A stretch of DNA of 64,000 nt from Opitutaceae bacterium. GTDB lineage: Bacteria > Verrucomicrobiota > Verrucomicrobiia > Opitutales > Opitutaceae. Positions 61,179-64,000 of this stretch are shown here, one piece after another. Position 1 is the stretch's first letter. Each line of letters begins with the position of its first letter. The stretch is from contig JAUSID010000132.1 in the NCBI GenBank assembly GCA_030648295.1, positions 38,922-102,921 on the forward strand. Reading direction: 5' to 3'. The notes beneath the pieces were generated by a model that saw only the letters and a program-made list of their open reading frames with translations, searched no databases and had not been told where the DNA came from. The position numbers and the translations under genes are program-made.

Positions 61179-61951
61179 ACGCGCCATCCTCGCACAGCAT
61201 CACGACGCGGGACCTCAGCCTTTGGTACGGGACGTTCCAGGCGCTGAAGAACGTGACGTTGAACATCCAGCACGGGCTGATCACTTCGCTCATCGGGCCA
61301 TCCGGTTGCGGCAAGACGACGCTGCTGCGTTGCTTCAATCGCGTGAACGAGCGTTACGGGTACGTGACCACGAAGGGCGAGATTCGCCTCCTCGGGAAGA
61401 ATATCTACGACGCCAATGTGTCGCTGCAGGCCTTGCGCCGCAGTGTCGGAATGGTTTTCCAGCGGCCGAATCCATTGCCGATCTCCGTCTACGAGAATGT
61501 CGTTTTTGGTCTTCGGATTCACAGCGAACGCCGAGCACTGCCGCGCCGGGTGCTCGACGACGCGGTCGAAAAAGCGCTGACCGAAGTCGGCCTGTGGCAC
61601 GACCTGAAAGACCACCTCGATCGCAAGGCGACGACATTGCAGCTCGAACAACAACAGAAGCTGTGCATCGCGCGACTCCTCCCGCTCAAGCCGCGGATCA
61701 TTCTGATGGACGAACCATGCTCGGCGCTGGACGTCGAGGCGACGCGGGCGATCGAGGAACTCATTTTCGCCCTCAAGGGGCATTACACGATTGTCATCGT
61801 CACGCACAACATGGCCCAGGCGCGGCGCGCGAGCGACGAATGCATTTTCATGTTGCTGGGCGAGGTGATGGAACACCGGCGCACGGAAGAGTTGTTCCTG
61901 ACACCTGCGAATTCCCGCACGAGCGATTACATCGAAGGCCGCTACGGCTGA
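61175..61951 (+). CDS. pstB3: PstB-type ATPase with intact ATP site but degenerate signature (PstB3)
   Basis: 258 residues. Walker A GPSGCGKT (41-48), Q-loop VGMVFQRPNPLP, Walker [13 protein letters not shown] and H-loop VIVTHNMAQ are all canonical. The signature LSGGQQQR is replaced by LQLEQQQK (155-162). It is therefore the mirror image of PstB2: it binds ATP properly but cannot close another subunit's site. A PstB2-PstB3 heterodimer would have one active and one inactive composite site. Last gene of the operon; ends 21 bases before the convergent ydcF-like gene. Confidence 0.93.
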   Translation: MNAPSSHSITTRDLSLWYGTFQALKNVTLNIQHGLITSLIGPSGCGKTTLLRCFNRVNERYGYVTTKGEIRLLGKNIYDANVSLQALRRSVGMVFQRPNPLPISVYENVVFGLRIHSERRALPRRVLDDAVEKALTEVGLWHDLKDHLDRKATTLQLEQQQKLCIARLLPLKPRIILMDEPCSALDVEATRAIEELIFALKGHYTIVIVTHNMAQARRASDECIFMLLGEVMEHRRTEELFLTPANSRTSDYIEGRYG

Positions 61952-61972
61952 CCTCGAAATGCGAAACAAATT

Positions 61973-62761
61973 TCAGCTTTTCCCCCGCAGCCAGATCCAG
62001 AGGTAGCCAATCCGTTCGCGTACCGCGAGCGTGCTCCTCTGCAAGGCGCCAACCTCCCACAACACGTCGTCGAAATAGAACGGATTATCGAGATGGGTCT
62101 GGTAATCAGCCGGGCACGCCAGGGCGGAGACGCCGGCGCTGCGAAACAGCGCCATCGAGCGCGGCATGTGCCAGGCCGACGTGACCAGCGCGACGCGCCC
62201 GGTGCCGGTGAGCGCGCGGACGGCACGCGATTCATCCTCGGTGTCGCGCGCGTGGTCGATGTGAACGATTCGCTCCGGCGCAATGCCGAGCGACTGGGCG
62301 GCCCGGCCGAGCACGGTCGCGTGGCTGTCGCGATTGCCCGACCGCGGCCCGCTCACGATGAGTTTCGCATCCGGCAGCACGCGCAGAATCCGAACCGCTT
62401 CGATGACGCGTGCGAGCGCGCTGGTGGAGAGAAGGTTGGTCGCGGCCATGCCGGGGCTGAATCCGTTTCCGCCCCCGAGTACGACGACATGGCGGCATTC
62501 GGCCAGCCCCGGCGGCAGCGCCGTACCGGCGGTGAATTCCGGCAGCGTGGGATAACGATATTCGAGCGGACGGATGAGCCATTTGCTCACGTAGCTGTTA
62601 CCGAACAACAGCAGCCCGATGACGCCGGATAGAATGAGCGCACGGCCGAGTCGCGCGCGTTTTGGCGTCCGGACGAGCCACCAGCCCGCGAAAATGGCGG
62701 TCACGCAGAACGACAGCGGCAGCATCCAGTAAGCGATGAACTTTTTCGCCCAGAAAAGCAT
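61973..62761 (-). CDS. YdcF/ElyC-family (DUF218) membrane protein
   Basis: 262 residues. Two N-terminal TM helices (YWMLPLSFCVTAIFAGWWLV; ALILSGVIGLLLFGNSYVS) precede a DUF218 domain: HVVVLGGGNGFSP, SALARVIEAVRILRVLPDA, LIVSGPRSGN, ERIVHIDHARDTEDES and LVTSAWHMPRSMALF. ElyC relatives affect envelope and undecaprenyl-phosphate metabolism. Convergent with pstB3; divergent from the lipoprotein at 62902. Function here is inferred from family only. Confidence 0.88.
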   Translation of the reverse strand: MLFWAKKFIAYWMLPLSFCVTAIFAGWWLVRTPKRARLGRALILSGVIGLLLFGNSYVSKWLIRPLEYRYPTLPEFTAGTALPPGLAECRHVVVLGGGNGFSPGMAATNLLSTSALARVIEAVRILRVLPDAKLIVSGPRSGNRDSHATVLGRAAQSLGIAPERIVHIDHARDTEDESRAVRALTGTGRVALVTSAWHMPRSMALFRSAGVSALACPADYQTHLDNPFYFDDVLWEVGALQRSTLAVRERIGYLWIWLRGKS

Positions 62762-62901
62762 CCGCCCAACAAAACAACGTCAGGGCGAAAGGGGAAGAAA
62801 GTATCGGAGTCACTGTTCCCGAGATTGCCTGCGGGGTTCAAAACGGCTTTGGTTCGCGACGGACTGCGGCTTGTGCAGCAGGTGCCGGCACTTTTTCCCC
62901 T

Positions 62902-63924
62902 ATGAAAAAACTCCTCGTTTTATTGATGCTTACCGGGCTCGTAAGCTCGTGTTCGAGACGCGAGGGCGGGACTCGCTCGTCCGCCGCCTCCGCGGCCCCG
63001 GGCGGCGCGACCTACCAGATCGCGGTGATCCCGAAGGGGACGACCCACGAGTTCTGGAAATCCATTCACGCCGGCGCGGTGAAGGCGCAGCGCGAGCTGG
63101 CCGAGCAGGGCATCAAGGTGAATATCATTTGGAAGGGGCCGCTGAAGGAGGACGACCGCGAACAACAGGTGCAGGTCGTCGAGAATTTCATTGCCCAGCG
63201 TGTCAGCGGGATCGTCCTGGCGCCGCTCGATCGGAAGGCCCTCGCCGGGCCGGTGGAGACGGCCGTGCGCGGTAAAATCCCCGTCGTGATCATCGACTCG
63301 GGGCTCGAGTCGAAGGCGCAGTCGAGTTTCGTCGCGACCGACAACCGCGAGGGCGGACGAATCGCGGCGCGCGAGCTGGGAAAAATGCTCGGTGGCAAGG
63401 GCAACGCGATCATGCTGCGTTACGCCGTCGGTTCCGCCAGCACCGAGGAGCGCGAGGAGGGATTTCTCGAGGTGATGCGGAAGGATTTTCCGAACATCAA
63501 GCTGCTCTCGACCGACCAGCATGCGGGGGCGACGCGCGACAGCGCGAAACGCACGGCTGAGAATCTGCTCAATCGTTTCGGCCGCGAGGTGAACGGCGTG
63601 TTCGCGGCCAACGAGTCATCGGCGGCCGGCATGTTGCTCGCGTTGCGCGACGCCGGTCTCGCCGGCGGCAAGGTGAAGTTCGTCGCCTTCGATTCCGGCG
63701 AAACTCTGAATGCCGGCCTCAAGGCGGGCGACGTCCAGGGCATGGTCGTGCAGAATCCGCTCCGGATGGGTTATCTCGGCGTGAAGACGATGGTCGACGT
63801 GCTCCAGGGCAAGAAGGTCGAGCCGGTGATCGACACGGGAGTCGGGTTCGTGACGAAGGAAAATTTCAACTCGCCCGAAATGGCAGACATCGTGAACCCG
63901 CCGCTGGACAAGTATCTGAAGTGA
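62902..63924 (+). CDS. Sugar-binding lipoprotein of an ABC importer
   Basis: 340 residues. Lipoprotein signal (KKLLVLLMLTGLVSSC) and type I periplasmic-binding fold: IAVIPKGTTHEFWKSIHAGA, VVENFIAQRVSGIVLAPLD, IPVVIIDSGL, FVATDNREGGRIAARELG, GVFAANESSAAGMLLAL and GMVVQNPLRMGYLGVKTMV. Different from the lipoprotein at 32718 in the ligand-contact regions. Its ATPase and permease are not in this window and may follow on the plus strand. Confidence 0.92.
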   Translation: MKKLLVLLMLTGLVSSCSRREGGTRSSAASAAPGGATYQIAVIPKGTTHEFWKSIHAGAVKAQRELAEQGIKVNIIWKGPLKEDDREQQVQVVENFIAQRVSGIVLAPLDRKALAGPVETAVRGKIPVVIIDSGLESKAQSSFVATDNREGGRIAARELGKMLGGKGNAIMLRYAVGSASTEEREEGFLEVMRKDFPNIKLLSTDQHAGATRDSAKRTAENLLNRFGREVNGVFAANESSAAGMLLALRDAGLAGGKVKFVAFDSGETLNAGLKAGDVQGMVVQNPLRMGYLGVKTMVDVLQGKKVEPVIDTGVGFVTKENFNSPEMADIVNPPLDKYLK

Positions 63925-63942
63925 GGAGCGACGCCCTGACCT

Positions 63943-64000
63943 CGTAGCGGCGAACGCGTGTCATCCTGAGCGCACAGTAATTCGCGGCGCGGATTGCGTG
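63943..64000. repeat. Partial REP and repeat E at window end
   Basis: GTAGCGGCGAACGCGTG (a damaged REP unit) followed by CATCCTGAGCGCA, resembling the start of repeat E. Cut by the window edge. Confidence 0.45.

Overview
The window is a high-GC Gram-negative bacterial chromosome segment. It most likely comes from the Verrucomicrobiota, family Opitutaceae or a close relative; this is an inference from gene content, not from a marker gene. Supporting signs are a Kdo transferase, an OprP-type porin and a TonB receptor (outer membrane), an exosortase, and a secreted beta-helix protein with a C-terminal domain I associate with this phylum. Gene spacing alternates between tight ATGA-overlapped operons and intergenic gaps packed with short repeats.

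Layout. 1-8 kb: housekeeping genes (phoH and a 7TM-HD phosphodiesterase, HIT protein, TetR regulator, FabF-like ketosynthase, exosortase). 8.5-20 kb: M16 peptidase, waaA, SNF2 helicase, a REP-associated transposase remnant, a LolA-like protein and a ClC transporter. 20-35 kb: an organophosphate/inositol locus with transaldolase, iolE, iolD and iolB on the minus strand, then beta-propeller phytase, a PLC/GDPD-like phosphodiesterase, a PafA-like phosphatase, a sugar ABC importer and an IolG-type dehydrogenase on the plus strand. 35-38 kb: a decayed phosphate-starvation lipid-remodelling cluster (internally deleted GT4, intact GT28, broken PlcP-like phosphoesterase), then phosphofructokinase. 39-44 kb: TonB receptor and secreted beta-helix protein behind a Pho-box-like array. 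44.4-47 kb: an internally deleted response regulator, an inverted-repeat-bounded XPF-type nuclease and a secreted helical protein. 47.5-62 kb: a large Pho island, oprP-pstS1-C1-A1-B1-phoU1-phoB-phoR, a small membrane protein, a phoU/LMW-phosphatase-like fusion, then pstS2-C2-A2-B2-B3. 62-64 kb: a YdcF/ElyC protein and a sugar-binding lipoprotein.

Phosphorus acquisition unifies 26-62 kb. Phytase, diesterase and phosphatase would release phosphate and inositol. The porin and TonB receptor would bring solutes across the outer membrane, two Pst systems would import phosphate, and PhoB/PhoR/PhoU would regulate. The iol genes would consume the inositol. Three arrays of 11-bp-phased PhoB-like half-sites precede the lipid-remodelling, TonB and porin genes.

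The most striking observation is that the two ATPases of the second Pst system, PstB2 and PstB3, have complementary defects. PstB2 has lost Walker A, Q-loop and H-loop consensus residues but keeps LSGGQ; PstB3 keeps the former and has lost LSGGQ. A heterodimer would have one competent and one dead ATP site. Other notable items are an XPF-like nuclease bounded by a 37-bp near-perfect inverted repeat, palindromes that supply stop codons to four genes, GTAG-type REP/REPIN elements beside a transposase remnant, and inverted arrays of degenerate 6-, 7- and 8-bp repeats.
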